NCBI GenBank assembly: GCA_022376515.1
Contig: WTXI01000238.1
Coordinates: forward strand, 1-55,968
DNA: 55,968 nucleotides
Source of the DNA: Lactifluus volemus
Taxonomy: Eukaryota > Basidiomycota > Agaricomycetes > Russulales > Russulaceae
Direction of reading: 5' to 3'
Below the pieces are notes generated by a model. The model had not been told where the DNA came from. It did not search any database and saw only the letters and a list, made by a program, of their open reading frames with translations. The translations under genes and the position numbers were made by a program. Shown here piece after piece: positions 11,652-22,257 of the stretch (its first letter is position 1; every line of letters starts with the position of its first letter).

Positions 11652-13413
11652 ATGGCTCGCAACAGTGATATTCCTCCCACAGATGAGGAAACTCCCCTCC
11701 TTTCTTCGCAATTAGCGTTAAAGAAGCCACCAGCCGCTGTACCTTGGGCTCAAGTCTGGATTCTGCTTTTTATCTACTCAGCACTGCCCTTCACATTAAA
11801 TGTCACAGATCCGTTCACACCAGAGGCATGACATTTTCTATTCAACTCGATCAAGTCCTTATTCTCACTCCAATATCTCTAGTTCGTTCGCAATGTTGGG
11901 ATCACCAATGGTGATGAATCTCGCGTGGGATATTATGTTGGCTTGCTGGTCAGATTCATTATCAATCTCCCTACGTGTCTTCCCATGTCATTTTCTAGCA
12001 ATCCATACACTTTGCCACTCATGCTCTGACCATCTTACCCTGGAGCAGGCTCTCTGATGTTGTTGGTCGTAAGCCGATCATTCTTATAGGTCTCTTTGGC
12101 CTCTCTTTGTCTATGTATTCGTTCGGGCTCTCGACCACTTATTGGGGCGCTATTCTTAGGTATGTTTTTATTAATTTCATGCCGCCCAATTCTAATGTAT
12201 CCCAGCCGAGGTCTCCATGGGGCTCTGAACGCCAACTCTGGTGTCATCAAAAGTATCGCAGTGGAGATCACCGACCCCACAAGTCTCCCGCACGTTTTTG
12301 CATACATGCCTGCCGCATGGTCCACGGGTAATACACTTGGGTGAATGAGGCCCGCTCCTGATGTGTCACTTTCACTAACGTAAACTTCTATAGCCAGCTG
12401 ATTGGAGGCTCGCTCTCACGTCCCGCAGACCACTTTCCTAACACTTTTGGAAATTCTCGGTTCTTGAAGAAGTACCCGTACTTCCTTGCATGCGCAGTTC
12501 CTGCCACGTTTTCGGCGCTGGTGTGGGTCATGACGTACGCCTTTTTGCGGGAGGTACGCGTGAATGCAATTTTATTCGATTCAGGCCTACAGTTCACCAT
12601 TTATAGACCGTTCCCTCTCCGGCACCTCTTCGCCGTCTTCTGAAGAAACAAGTGCGACCCTTGTCTGCTGAGATACCTGGATCAGATGTCGCCGAGAGGC
12701 CATATCCTCTTCGCCAGTTGATGACGCGGAGGGTAGTAGTGCTGGCTCTGATCAACTGTGGGACTCTTTCCCTCGTTGAGTTTTCTTATGTCGCGATCCA
12801 GCCTCTATTCTTCAGCACGCCTGTCAATAGAGGTGGCCTCGGACTGGATCCACCAGCAATTGGGAAGATTCTTGCGTCCTTCGGGATACTCAATAGTATC
12901 TTTCAGTTTGCTTGCTTCGCGCGCGCTAACGCCCTGTGGGGTACAAAGCGAGTTTTTATTGGCGGGCTGCTCTGTGCGATCCCAGTCTACCTACTATTTC
13001 CCGTGATGAATGCCTTGGCCCGTGCTTATGGTGTCGGCCAGGGCGTGTACTCAGCTATTGTCCTTCAAGTTATTTTTTGTTGTGGTTTATCCTTGAGCCA
13101 TGGTATATTGTCCTTACCACTAGTCATCAAGTGGCACTGAACTCAGGCTAATAGGGTTCTTATAGGGTGTATCAACATTTATATATCTGCTGCATCTCCC
13201 AACCGTGCATCTTTGGGTGCGACAAATGGGCTTGCTCAACTCATCCTCTCGATCATGCGTACGATTAGCCCAGCAATCTCTACTTCTCTCTTCTCTCTAT
13301 CAGTAGCGGAAGGATATTTAGGTGATGGACTTGTGTATATGGTGTTCATTTCCATATCGTTACTTGTAGTTGCCTTTGGAACGACCCTTCCACGGCAAGT
13401 GTGGCAATCATAG
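11652..13413 (+). CDS. MFS transporter, array copy 2
   Basis: Intact paralogue of copy 1, 479 residues. Exons: 11652-11825, 11883-11948, 11999-12159, 12206-12340, 12394-12553, 12607-13102, 13166-13413, all with exactly the same lengths as copy 1. Intron 1 is again GC-AG (GCATGA...CTAG). Motif A is unchanged (SRLSDVVGRKPIIL). Differences include SIHFATHALTILPW in exon 3, GLL instead of GLM at the end of exon 2, and FIYSALPFTLNVTD in the first membrane segment. Introns vary in length (the last one is 63 nt against 57), whereas coding lengths do not. This is what selection on the protein, or very recent duplication, would leave. Confidence 0.87.
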
Positions 13414-13660
13414 CGTTGCCACGTTGTACCTATCACGCTATCAATGGGCCATAATGACATCCGAGTAACCACTTGGACGCTGATGTTTTCTGTAACACTT
13501 ATATCTCAGATCTACAGGTTGTCAGGGTATAAGGGAACGAAATGTACATGAATGATTGGCTTTAGAGAAGCAAGCAACACATCGGCAGGGTCAACCCGAT
13601 GTATAGTAACAGGATTTAATAATGGTCTCGGTACCAGACTGAAACTATGACCTTGGAGTT

Positions 13661-14596
13661 CAGGCCAACTCATCGACCGACCGTCACGGTTCAGAGTCCT
13701 ACTGGAAACCCTGACGCCACCAACCGATGGCTACGTCTGCATGGCGGCCGTGGCCTTACCCGCCGAAGCCCCTCCTGAGTCCTGAACCGTCCGTTCCCCT
13801 CTCAATTTGCACGTATATACAAGATCTTCTGTGATCTGAATGATCTCCCTTGGGTATCAACCGCCGTGACTCGGACCGTCGACTTTGACCCGACTAATTC
13901 GGAACGAGCACGCGCAGCAGGCACAGCTGGTCCTGGCATATCCTGGTATACTGGCCAGTTACGCGATCTGGACCTGCTAGGTGGTGGAAGTAGCTGCAGC
14001 ACGCGCAAGCTCACCGCACCCTCTGGTCACTCACTCGGGTCACCGGAAGGCTCAAACGCGACACTCGGACCTCACAATGGCTCTGGCTCGGTGGCGTCCA
14101 GCAGCGAGGGGGGTAAGTACCCTTCTCCCGACGGCACACGTACATCCTCCGCATGCATATTCTGTTCCCCCGTTCGCGCTGTCACCTCAACCTCTTTACC
14201 TCTATCCCTTCACTTACACGCCATGCCAACACTGCCGCAGCCACCACCGCTCACCTCATCAACGTCACCATTGCTATCGCCATCGCGCTCACCTCATCAA
14301 CGTCACCATTGCTATCGCCATCGCGCTCACCTCAGCACAATGGGGGCGCCGAGAAGTTGTCGCCGCAATCTTCACTGATTCCATCGCCATCGACATTGCA
14401 CTCGCGTCAGCCGAATGGTGCCGCCGAGCAGGTATCGCCCCAAACGAGTGCTCAATCTAACTTTTCGCGACAGCCGTATCTTTATATGGTCACGATACCT
14501 CCCAGATATCTGCCCAGTCAGGTGGAACCATCCCGACCGATGCAGATGCAGCCTGCCTACGTCACACCTTACCCACCACTGTCACCACCAGTTTGA
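13661..14596 (+). pseudogene. truncated Pro/Ser-rich gene copy 3
   Basis: 5'-truncated copy with the parental C-terminus retained (YVTPYPPLSPPV, stop 14594-14596). It carries an exact tandem duplication of 38 bp at about 14246-14321 (unit CTCACCTCATCAACGTCACC and following), which is not a multiple of three and breaks the frame. A few extra bases near 13870 (CTCGGACC) also differ from the parent. Confidence 0.8.
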
Positions 14597-15145
14597 GTGA
14601 GGATCCCATAATGAATTGACAATCGGATCAAGATACTACCTTACTTTTTATCGCTTACTTGTTTTCTGAGATGAGATACCTGCCGTTGATTGCCAATGAG
14701 ATAAATGAGACATAGTGGACACCTCGTGATCTGAAAAAACCAGGAAGAATTCTGTTTTGAGAGTTGGCTAATCTGACTGAAACTCCAAGCAGAAATACAG
14801 AAAAACAGTTGCAACGAAAACGAAAGGGAGTTGAATAGGAAGCAATCAGCAGCGTTTTATTCGTAATAGCCGTAAGTCGACTTAAAAGGACATCCCCCTG
14901 GTTATGATTTTCGCGTAACTTACAAAAACCCGGAAATTTTACACGGCTGGCAGGCATACCCGACTAAAGTTCATTGTTCAGTTAGCACAGATAATATCAG
15001 CGGCGCCAAACGTGCTGGACAGCCTTCCCGATGGAAGGGAAAAGATAGAAATATAATCATCGGTGACAAGTTTAAGATGAGAAACCGCTCGACAATATCC
15101 CATTCAATCCGTCACGTGACAGGAGGAACATGGTCACATGGAGAG

Positions 15146-15165
15146 TTACGGCGGTTAAGTGTGCA
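15146..15165 (+). repeat. 20-bp direct repeat, left
   Basis: TTACGGCGGTTAAGTGTGCA occurs here and, without mismatch, at 16075-16094. The interval between holds the block shared with the copy at 54 kb, so the repeat may mark the borders of an insertion. Confidence 0.7.
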
Positions 15166-15270
15166 GCAGTCAATGTTGGTGTTTATTTGGTTGGATCACG
15201 TGCTTCAACGAATTGTGGTCACGTCTCCGCTTTTTAGGACTACTCAACCCATACCCGTTCTCAGCAATAT

Positions 15271-15762
15271 ATGGTTCGCGTGGACATAATCTGTGGCTAT
15301 CTAGTCGCTCCCGAGCAGCTTAGGAAGTTTGCCGACTCTCAAAGTCTGCGCTATGATCCCGGCGGTGACCTGGTTTTGCTTCACAATGGAGTCATACGCT
15401 GGGTCGAAGAACACAAAACTCCCATTCAATGCCTTTGGGATGTCGAGTACCCTCGCTTAGTCTCACCGATCAAGGCAGGCTCTCGTATTTTGATACCGAC
15501 ACGACGCCGCACTGCGGTGCACACGTTCCAGTTCAAGGAAAAGGATATAGACAGAGCGGTTCTTCGAAAGGTGTTAGATCATCCACAACTGTCGCCGCTT
15601 GGAGTAGATGCCACATTCGTGACTTGCCCAGACCCTGACTTGGAATGGACCCTCCCTGGTGAAGAATATCCATTTTTTGTGAGTGTTTTTTCAAATCGAC
15701 TAACATGTCGTATGCGGGTACTATTTGAGTGAATTTTGCAGACCACGGAAGATGATGAATGA
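15271..15762 (+). CDS. small conserved hypothetical protein, copy A
   Basis: A two-exon gene for 142 residues: exons 15271-15678 and 15742-15762, intron GTGAGT...TGCAG, C-terminus TTEDDE. It is not recognised. The sequence starts MVRVDIICGYLVAPEQLRKF and has a basic strand-like stretch IPTRRRTAVHTFQFKE near residue 70; there is no signal peptide, membrane segment or known motif. A second copy lies at 54054-54544 with the same exon-intron structure, the same length and mostly conservative changes, and similarity extends about 45 bp upstream and 300 bp downstream. The 20-bp sequence TTACGGCGGTTAAGTGTGCA flanks this copy at 15146-15165 and 16075-16094. Keeping both frames open argues that the protein is, or recently was, used. 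Confidence 0.65.
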
Positions 15763-16074
15763 TGAGAAAGGAAACACTTTTGGCCAGAAAGCCCCATTTA
15801 TGCTTGTCATGATTGCAATTGGGCAAGAAGTATGCCTGGGTTCTAGTTGGGCATGGATATGAAGTTATGATAATTACTTTCTTTTCTATGTTATCTTGCA
15901 GCCCCAACTTATTCTGAGTGTTCATTTGCCGACATGGTTGATTGTGAATTCTGTACCTGTCTGACTCTGATTTGACAGCGTCCAACGTCAAACATTGGGA
16001 GGAACCCCTAGTCTCCCATAGCTAGACAATAGTGTCTTTTCTGTGGGGAAGAGATGGCCATTCACCATGGGGCC

Positions 16075-16094
16075 TTACGGCGGTTAAGTGTGCA
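16075..16094 (+). repeat. 20-bp direct repeat, right
   Basis: Exact second copy of the 20-mer at 15146-15165. It lies just after the point where similarity to the 54-kb copy ends (GATGGCCATTCACCA). Confidence 0.7.
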
Positions 16095-16308
16095 TTGTCA
16101 TTTCGAGTCTCGATTATAAATTTATAATACATTTCTTCGTAAAGTGCCAGATCTATTTGTGCTGTATGGACCCTAGGACTAACTGAAGTTACGGAACCTC
16201 ATTTCCTCCAACCTAAATGGAGGGTTCAAGTTACCTCACAGTCCCATCATCGATGGTCCGTCGTTTCCTTCTTCCATTCGTCATCCAATCTCAGCCTCCA
16301 CTTTTTTC

Positions 16309-17389
16309 AGAGGCACGCGACAACCCGGATTTATTGGGTGAAGACTATCCATCAATAGACAAGGACATTCCGGTCGGAGACGTGTTCACCAGCTGCAACT
16401 GGGTTTTACGTGACGGGTGCTATCAAATCTTAATATTTGCTTTCCCGTGTCATGTCGATTAACACGCATAACAAAGCGTGTGTTTCTCATAACAGACAAC
16501 GATAACCCCCTAGCGAGCTCACACAATTCACGACTCGTAACTTCCGCGCGAACTACATTCACGGTAGGTGGAAGGTCTTGCCCCATGTATTATCTCCTAA
16601 GGCTAAGGTCCCTTTCCCAGGATCTGTCGCAGGCTGGTGTGACGATAGAACCCTTCTTCATCACTACAGACGATAAGCCACTCATCCAACATAAAATTTG
16701 CTCTTGCGGGCCCTTCCTGAACATTCCACTGCAGAGTGTCCTGGTCGCGAGTACCTCGTCCGATGAAGACTTGAATGCTCTCCCAGCTCCACTCTCCATC
16801 TCACGCATTGATGACCTGCTCTAACAAATAAGGTTCCACAAGGCCGCAAAACGAGCTCTCTTTAGCATCCCCTTCGGGCTTGCAACGGGATTTATCATTG
16901 GTATCAAGGGCTATGGACTCATTACCGAGCAGAAAAAGGGTGCCTACAAGTACTTTGCGGATCTTGGGGACAAAATGGAGGTTGTAGAAAGCCATACAAC
17001 GTATGTGGACGAGGTGCGAGCTCACTTGTATGCTGTGCGGTTATTCTTATGCTAACTATGGCCCTCCAGGAGCGAGAGGCGGAGGTCGAAAAGAACAGCG
17101 TACTTTTCGGCATGACATTGGGTGCGACAGCCCTAGATGAGGACACCCAAGAGCATGGCTTTGGCACCCGTTCCGTGGGTCCCGGTTCGCGTGTATGCGC
17201 GATCCATCCTTGCTTGTCCTTCCAGTTTCTAACCTTCACACTTTTCTTAGGTATTCTACACGGCGGACGAAGTCCGTTCTTTTCGCACCCTCGACCTTGA
17301 ACCCGGTATCAAACTCCTGGGTTTCAAGGACCGTTCTGAGCTTGCCTTCGAAGATAATGTTCGACACTCGTCCTTCATCTACCTTGACG
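16309..17389 (+). pseudogene. ku70: Ku70 (non-homologous end-joining) gene fragment
   Basis: Internal part of a Ku70 gene, the DNA-end-binding subunit of the Ku heterodimer. Readable exons give EARDNPDLLGEDYPS, GDVFTSCNWVLRDG, KRVFLITDNDNP and DLSQAGVTIEPFFITTDDKP (end of the N-terminal alpha/beta domain). These are followed by the core DNA-binding region FHKAAKRALFSIPFGLATGF, GYGLITEQKKGAYKYF and MEVVESHTTYVDE, then VLFGMTLGATAL and FRTLDLEPGIKLLGFKDRSE. Introns with GT-AG ends remain (for example after ARTTFT and after TTYVDE). Both ends of the gene are missing. An in-frame TAA interrupts it at 16822-16824, between RIDDLL and QIRFHK. It cannot encode a working Ku70; the functional gene must be elsewhere. 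Confidence 0.85.
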
Positions 17390-17398
17390 ATTCAATGT

Positions 17399-17408
17399 GT
17401 CACGTGAT
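17399..17408. promoter_or_regulatory. conserved GTCACGTGAT element upstream of MFS gene 3
   Basis: CACGTG core at 17401-17406, about 297 bp before the ATG of MFS gene 3; one base of the palindrome is changed. A second copy (GTCACGTGAC, 15111-15120) is left on the other side of foreign segment 1. Confidence 0.45.
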
Positions 17409-17702
17409 AGGGGTAGCATGGATATACAGTGGAGTAAGAGGTTAAAAGTCGGGATTCTTCGGCCTAATCCGCTCACGAATTTCTCATCTGAATGCACCCC
17501 CAGATCAACATCCAATTAACTGAGGAAAACGTTCCAACAGCCAATGATCGAAGACAATTCGCCCAGAAATGGCTGGAAGGTATACAAAAGGCAAAAGATG
17601 ACAAGATACCGAGGTTACTCAAAGAAGGAGATCAAGTATGGTACGGATACATAAAGTAGAGGAGCTGATATTCCCAAGTAAGTAATTTACTTTTTACCCA
17701 CA

Positions 17703-19440
17703 ATGACTCGCAACGGTGATGTTCCTCCCACAGATGAGGAGACTCCCCTCCTCAAGAAGCCACCAACCCCTGTACCTTGGGCTCAAGTCTGGATTTTGCT
17801 TTTTATCCACTCGACAGTGGCCTTCACATTACATGTCATAGATCCGTTCACACCAGAGGCATGACATTTTCTATTCAACTCGATCAAGTTCTTTTTCTCA
17901 CCCCAATATCTCTAGTTCGTTCGCAATGTTGGGATCACCAATGGTGATGAATCTCGCGTGGGATATTATGTTGGCTTGATGGTCAGATTCATTGTCAATC
18001 TGTCCACCTGTCTGCCCATGTCATTTTCTAGCAAACTATATACTATGCCACTCATGCTCTGACCATCTTACACTGGAGCAGGCTCTCCGATGTTGTTGGT
18101 CGTAAGCCGATCATCCTGATAGGTCTCTTTGGCCTCTCTTTGTCTATGTATTCGTTCGGGCTCTCGACTACTTATTGGGGCGCTATTTTTAGGTATGTAT
18201 TTATTGGTTTCATGCCGCCCAATTCTAACGTATCCCAGCCGATGTCTCCATGGGTCTCTGAATGCCAACTCTGGTGTCATCAAAAGTATCGCAGTGGAGA
18301 TCACCGACCCCACAAGTCTCCCGCACGTTTTTGCGTACATGCCTGCCGCATGGTCCACGGGTAGTACACTTGGGTGAATGAGGCCCGCTCCTGGTGTGTC
18401 ACTTTCACTAACGTAAACTTGTATAGCCAGCTGATTGGAGGCTTACTCTCACGTCCCGCAGATCGCTTCCCTAACACTTTTGGAAATTCTCAGTTCCTGA
18501 TGAAGTACCCGTACTTCCTTGCATGCGCAGTTCCTGCCACATTTTCGGCGCTGGTGTGGGTAATGAATTACGCCTTTTTGCGGGAGGTAGGCGTGAACGC
18601 CATTTTATTCGACTCAGGCCTACAGTTTACCATTTCCAGACCGTTCCCTCTCCGGCACCTCTTCGCCGTCTTCTGAAGAAACAAGTGCGACCCTTGTCTG
18701 CGGAGATACCTGAATCAGATGTCGCCGAGAGGCCATATCCTCTTCGTCGGTTGATGACGCGGAGGGTAGTAGTGCTGGCTGTGATCAACTATGGGACTCT
18801 TTCCCTAGTTGAGGTTTCTTATGTCGCGATCCAGCCTCTATTCTTCAGCACGCCTGTCAATAGTGGTGGCCTCGGACTGGCTCCACCAGCAATTGGGAAG
18901 ATTCTTGCTTGCTTCGGGATACTCAATAGTATCTTTCAGTTTACTTACTTCGCGCGCGCTAACGCTCTGTGGGGTACAAAGCGAGTTTTTGTCGGCGGGC
19001 TGCTCTGTGCGATCCCAGTCTACCTACTCTTTCCAGTGATGAACGCCTTGGCCCGTGCTTACGGCGTCGGCCAGGCTGTGTACTCAGCTATTGCCCTTCA
19101 AGTCATTTTTGGTTGTGGTTTATCCTTGTGCCATGGTATATTGTCCTTACCACTAGTCATCCAGTGGCACTGAACTAATAGTGTTCTTATAGGGTGTATC
19201 AACATTTATATATCTGCTGCATCTCCCAACCGTGCATCTTTGGGTGCGACGAATGGGCTTGCCCAACTCCTCATGTCGATCATGCGTACGATTGGCCCAG
19301 CAATCTCCACTTCTCTCTTCTCTCTATCAGTAGCGGAAGGACATTTAGGTGGTGGCGTTGTATATACCGTGTTCATTTCCATATCGTTACTTGTAGTTGC
19401 CTTTGGAACGACCCTTCCACGGCAAGTGTGGCAATCATAG
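17703..19440 (+). CDS. MFS transporter, array copy 3
   Basis: Intact paralogue of 473 residues. Exons: 17703-17858, 17916-17981, 18032-18192, 18239-18373, 18427-18586, 18640-19135, 19193-19440. Exon 1 is 18 nt shorter than in copies 1 and 2, an in-frame loss in the cytosolic N-terminus (PLLKKPPTPVPW), shared with copy 6. Intron 1 starts GC. Intron 5 ends TTCCAG rather than TATAG, yet the frame is kept. The first membrane segment reads FIHSTVAFTLHVID. Exon 4 has SRCLHGSLNANSG, with a Cys not seen in the others. Confidence 0.87.
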
Positions 19441-19679
19441 CGTTGCCACGCTGTACCTATCACGCTATCAAAGGGCCATAAGACATCCGAGTGACGACTT
19501 GGACGCTGATGTTTTCTGTAACACTTATATCTCAGATTCACAGATTGTCGCCGTATATTTCCCAAAAATGTACATGAATGATTGACTTTAGAGAAGCAAG
19601 CAACACATCGGCAGAGTCAACACGAAGTAAAGTAACAGAACTTAATAGTCTTGGTACCAGACGTTCTATGACCTTGGAG

Positions 19680-20524
19680 TTCTTCTGAGATCTGAACGAT
19701 CTCCCCTGGCCCGGGGTATCACCCACCGTGACCGTCGACTTTGACCCGAATGATTCTGAGTGAGCACGCGCAGCGGGCACAGCTGGTCCTGGCAGGTTCT
19801 GCATCAGGAAACTGAACTTTTTTGGACGAGCTCGAGCTCGGCCAAAAAGGGCAAAAAGCAAAAGTAAAGTTGCTTTCTGCTATTTTCAAAATGTAAAAAA
19901 ACGCTGAAAAAGCAGTGATTTAACAGGCATTCCATAGCAACAAATAAACTGAACTTTTTTCACTTTTCTGCTTGCAAAGTGAAAAAGGTTTTGCACCATT
20001 TACTGATGTCACTGGTATACTGCCAGTGCACTCACTGGCCAGCTGCGCGACCTCAGGCTGGACCTGCTAGGTGGTGGAGTAGCTCCGAGTCCAGCACGTG
20101 CAAGCTCACCGCACCTGGTCACTCACTCGGGCCTCAATGGCTCTGGCTCGGCGGCGTCCAGCAGCGAGGGGGTAAGTACGCAACTCCCGGCTGGAGTGAC
20201 TCGGATGCGGGACACGTGCATCCTCCGCATGCATATCCCGTTCCCCCGTTCGCGCTGTCACCTCAACCTCTTTATCTCTACTTACCACGCCATACCGACA
20301 CCGCCGCAGCCACCACCGCCCACCTCGTCATCGTCATCGTCACCATTGCCATCGCGCTCACGTCAGCCCAATGGGGACGCCGAGAAGTTGTCGCCGCAAT
20401 CGTCACCATTTCCATCGCCATCTCCATCGCGCTCGTGTCAGCCGAATGGTACCGCCGAGTCCCCAATCTGACTTTTCGCGACAGCCGTATCTTTATATGG
20501 TCGCGATACATCTGCCCAGTCAAG
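19680..20524 (+). pseudogene. truncated Pro/Ser-rich gene copy 4, left part
   Basis: The most eroded copy: sequence between the unit start and the TVTVDFDP block is mostly deleted, and a stop replaces the codon after DPNDSE. The 19801-20010 insert splits it, and it ends at ATCTGCCCAGTCAAGG where foreign segment 2 begins. The remaining end of the copy (TATCTTTATATGGTTGCGAT to the stop region) is at 25675-25800. Confidence 0.75.
19801..20010. mobile_element. 210-bp AT-rich insert, possible miniature element
   Basis: These 210 bp are absent from all other units and sit between GGCAGGTTCT and CTGGTATACTG, which adjoin in the other copies. The ends carry a short inverted match (GCATCAG...CTGATG). 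Inside, AACTGAACTTTTTT occurs twice (from 19810 and 19947), and TTTTTCACTTT pairs with AAAGTGAAAAA to form an 11-12-bp stem (19955-19966 with 19976-19987). There is no coding capacity. It looks like a small non-autonomous DNA element, but no clear target-site duplication was found. Confidence 0.45.
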
Positions 20525-21659
20525 GGATTTTTTTCACGCTGTTGAATGTAAATCGCATGCGATCATGGTCATCAAACGAAATGTGAGCACGGTTCATATG
20601 TTTTAACAACACGACTGGGGATGAGTATAAACGTACTGTTCTGACTTGGAGTTGGTGTTCCTGAGACATCTACGTCCATGTGTGACGTCGCTCCCAAACT
20701 TGTGGGCGCGATATCTTCTCTCTGATATTTCTCACCTATTGCGTGCCTGTCGTGAAGCTATGCCAACGCTAACCTCTCTTTCGTTCAGCAAAGGGTCGTA
20801 GATTGTCTAATATCTTTGGGTGATGTTGACCTACAAGCTCACCTGCAACGCCTGCACCTTCAATTATGACACATGATCATACCTCCCCAGCTTCAGCGAA
20901 ATGCTCCCATCCAAGTCGCTCACCCTCGTTTGTGAGCCCTTCTTTTCCTGCGTTTGTTCAGACTGAACCCTAGGTTGTGTTCGTCACATGTCGAGGCGAT
21001 GCCGCAGACCCGAGGTCTGAACGTCAGATAAGATATCATATCATACTTGGAAATTATTGCACATTATACTCCAAGTCAACAACGCCGCATATCAAAAGAT
21101 CTATCTACAACAACACGCCGGACTCACACCGCACAAGAAGGTTATCGCATTGGGTTGTCCACCACCGACACGGAGTAGCCTCATCTACTACATCTATATT
21201 GTCTAGGATTGAATTTTGTCGCAAATGTTATCCCGACGTGCGTGATCTTGAGGTACCTACTGTAATCACTGAGGGACAGATAGAACCGTGAGAGACCGCC
21301 ATGACCACGCCGATGCATGCAGAGCCATATGTGACATGGCCGCAAGCATTCTGCACACCCACGACTCCACGAGGCAACCTCACTGTCGCTCCGCTGGATG
21401 CCAGGCGCAGCAAGCTTCCAGCCCCTCAAATGCCTCCAAACACTAGCAGTGGAGGCAGCAATGGCTGCCCCCCCAGACCTGAACATCGCAGCGCCCTCCA
21501 TCGATGCCCTCCGTGTCTCCTCGCGCCAGCAAGCCATCCGGGGGTGGGAGCAGGTATGGCCGGATGATCCCCGCAGGAACCCTGCGTACTGAGCCTTGCA
21601 CCACCACCCCTCGGGTGCACCCCCAGACTTCATGATGGGAATTGCCAAAGCGCCCCGGC

Positions 21660-22170
21660 AGTGTTCTGTACTGCCATCAGACTCCTTACTAACACACGTT
21701 TACAGGGGAATATAGTGTCCATCACCGCCCGCGTGCCCCCGACCCACATGGCTGCCAGTGTGGCAGAGTTGCCCTGCAGACCCCTTCCCATCTCATCTTC
21801 CACTGCCTATTCCAAGGTGCACACAACTGACACCTCCACAGTGTGGACCAATACTTATCCCCCTTCATACTTTTTGACACCAAGGAAGGTGGAGAAGCCT
21901 TTGGTGCCAAGTTCATTGAAGACTCACAAGCCTGTATCAGGCCATGGAGACAAGACCCACCCCCTGAGGACCATGGCTAGCCACATCGGGTGCATGCCCA
22001 AGCCCCACACACACCACCCCCTCCTAACCCCCTCGCCTAATTTCCATATTAAATACATGCTACACACACACCTTCATACCTAGATTGTTGTTCTTTGCAG
22101 TGACAGTTGAGTGCATCTTTGTTGGCAGTAAACATCTTGCACTTTATAAATGCAGATTTAAAAAAAAAAA
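21660..22170 (+). mobile_element. LINE-like (non-LTR) retrotransposon 3' remnant
   Basis: One plus-strand frame gives RAPDPHGCQCGRVALQTPSH followed by LIFHC, the C-x-C...H...C knuckle found at the C-terminal end of fungal non-LTR reverse-transcriptase proteins. LFDTKEGGEAFGAKFIEDSQ, the usual tail with a TKEG motif, comes next. An in-frame stop separates the two parts. The piece is followed by a trailer ending in an A-run (TTTAAAAAAAAAATAG, about 22157-22171), as expected of a 5'-truncated, poly(A)-ended insertion. Reverse-transcriptase motifs are not present. Family assignment rests on motif memory only. Confidence 0.5.
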
Positions 22171-22257
22171 TAGAAATGTGAGAATACATGACGGGTAGAC
22201 GGGCCGGTGTAGCCGTCGTTAATTGAGCTGTAGCCGTAACACAGGACACAAGCAACC

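Larger units (their letters stand above)
10030..13660 (+). repeat. tandem array unit 2
   Basis: The second unit starts at CAGGCCAACTCATCGACC. It contains a truncated Pro/Ser-rich copy, a spacer and MFS gene 2, with no foreign insert. The unit length of 3.6 kb matches unit 1. Confidence 0.85.
15134..17389 (+). other. foreign segment 1 in array: small gene plus Ku70 fragment
   Basis: The segment interrupts the spacer of unit 3. To its left is ATTCAATCCGTCACGTGACA (15102 on) and to its right ATTCAATGTGTCACGTGATA (17390 on), so about 32 bp of array sequence including the CACGTG box is present on both sides with a few mismatches. Inside are a two-exon gene (15271-15762) and a Ku70 piece (16309-17389). 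The Ku70 reading frame stops being Ku70 exactly where the right array copy begins, so the junction is at base 17389/17390, with GATTCAAT as possible microhomology. Confidence 0.75.
13661..19679 (+). repeat. tandem array unit 3, interrupted
   Basis: The third unit starts at CAGGCCAACTCATCGACC, carries a truncated Pro/Ser-rich copy and MFS gene 3, and is split by a 2.3-kb foreign segment at about 15134-17389. The unit's tail (GCAAGCAACACATCGGCAG) is near 19600. Confidence 0.83.
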
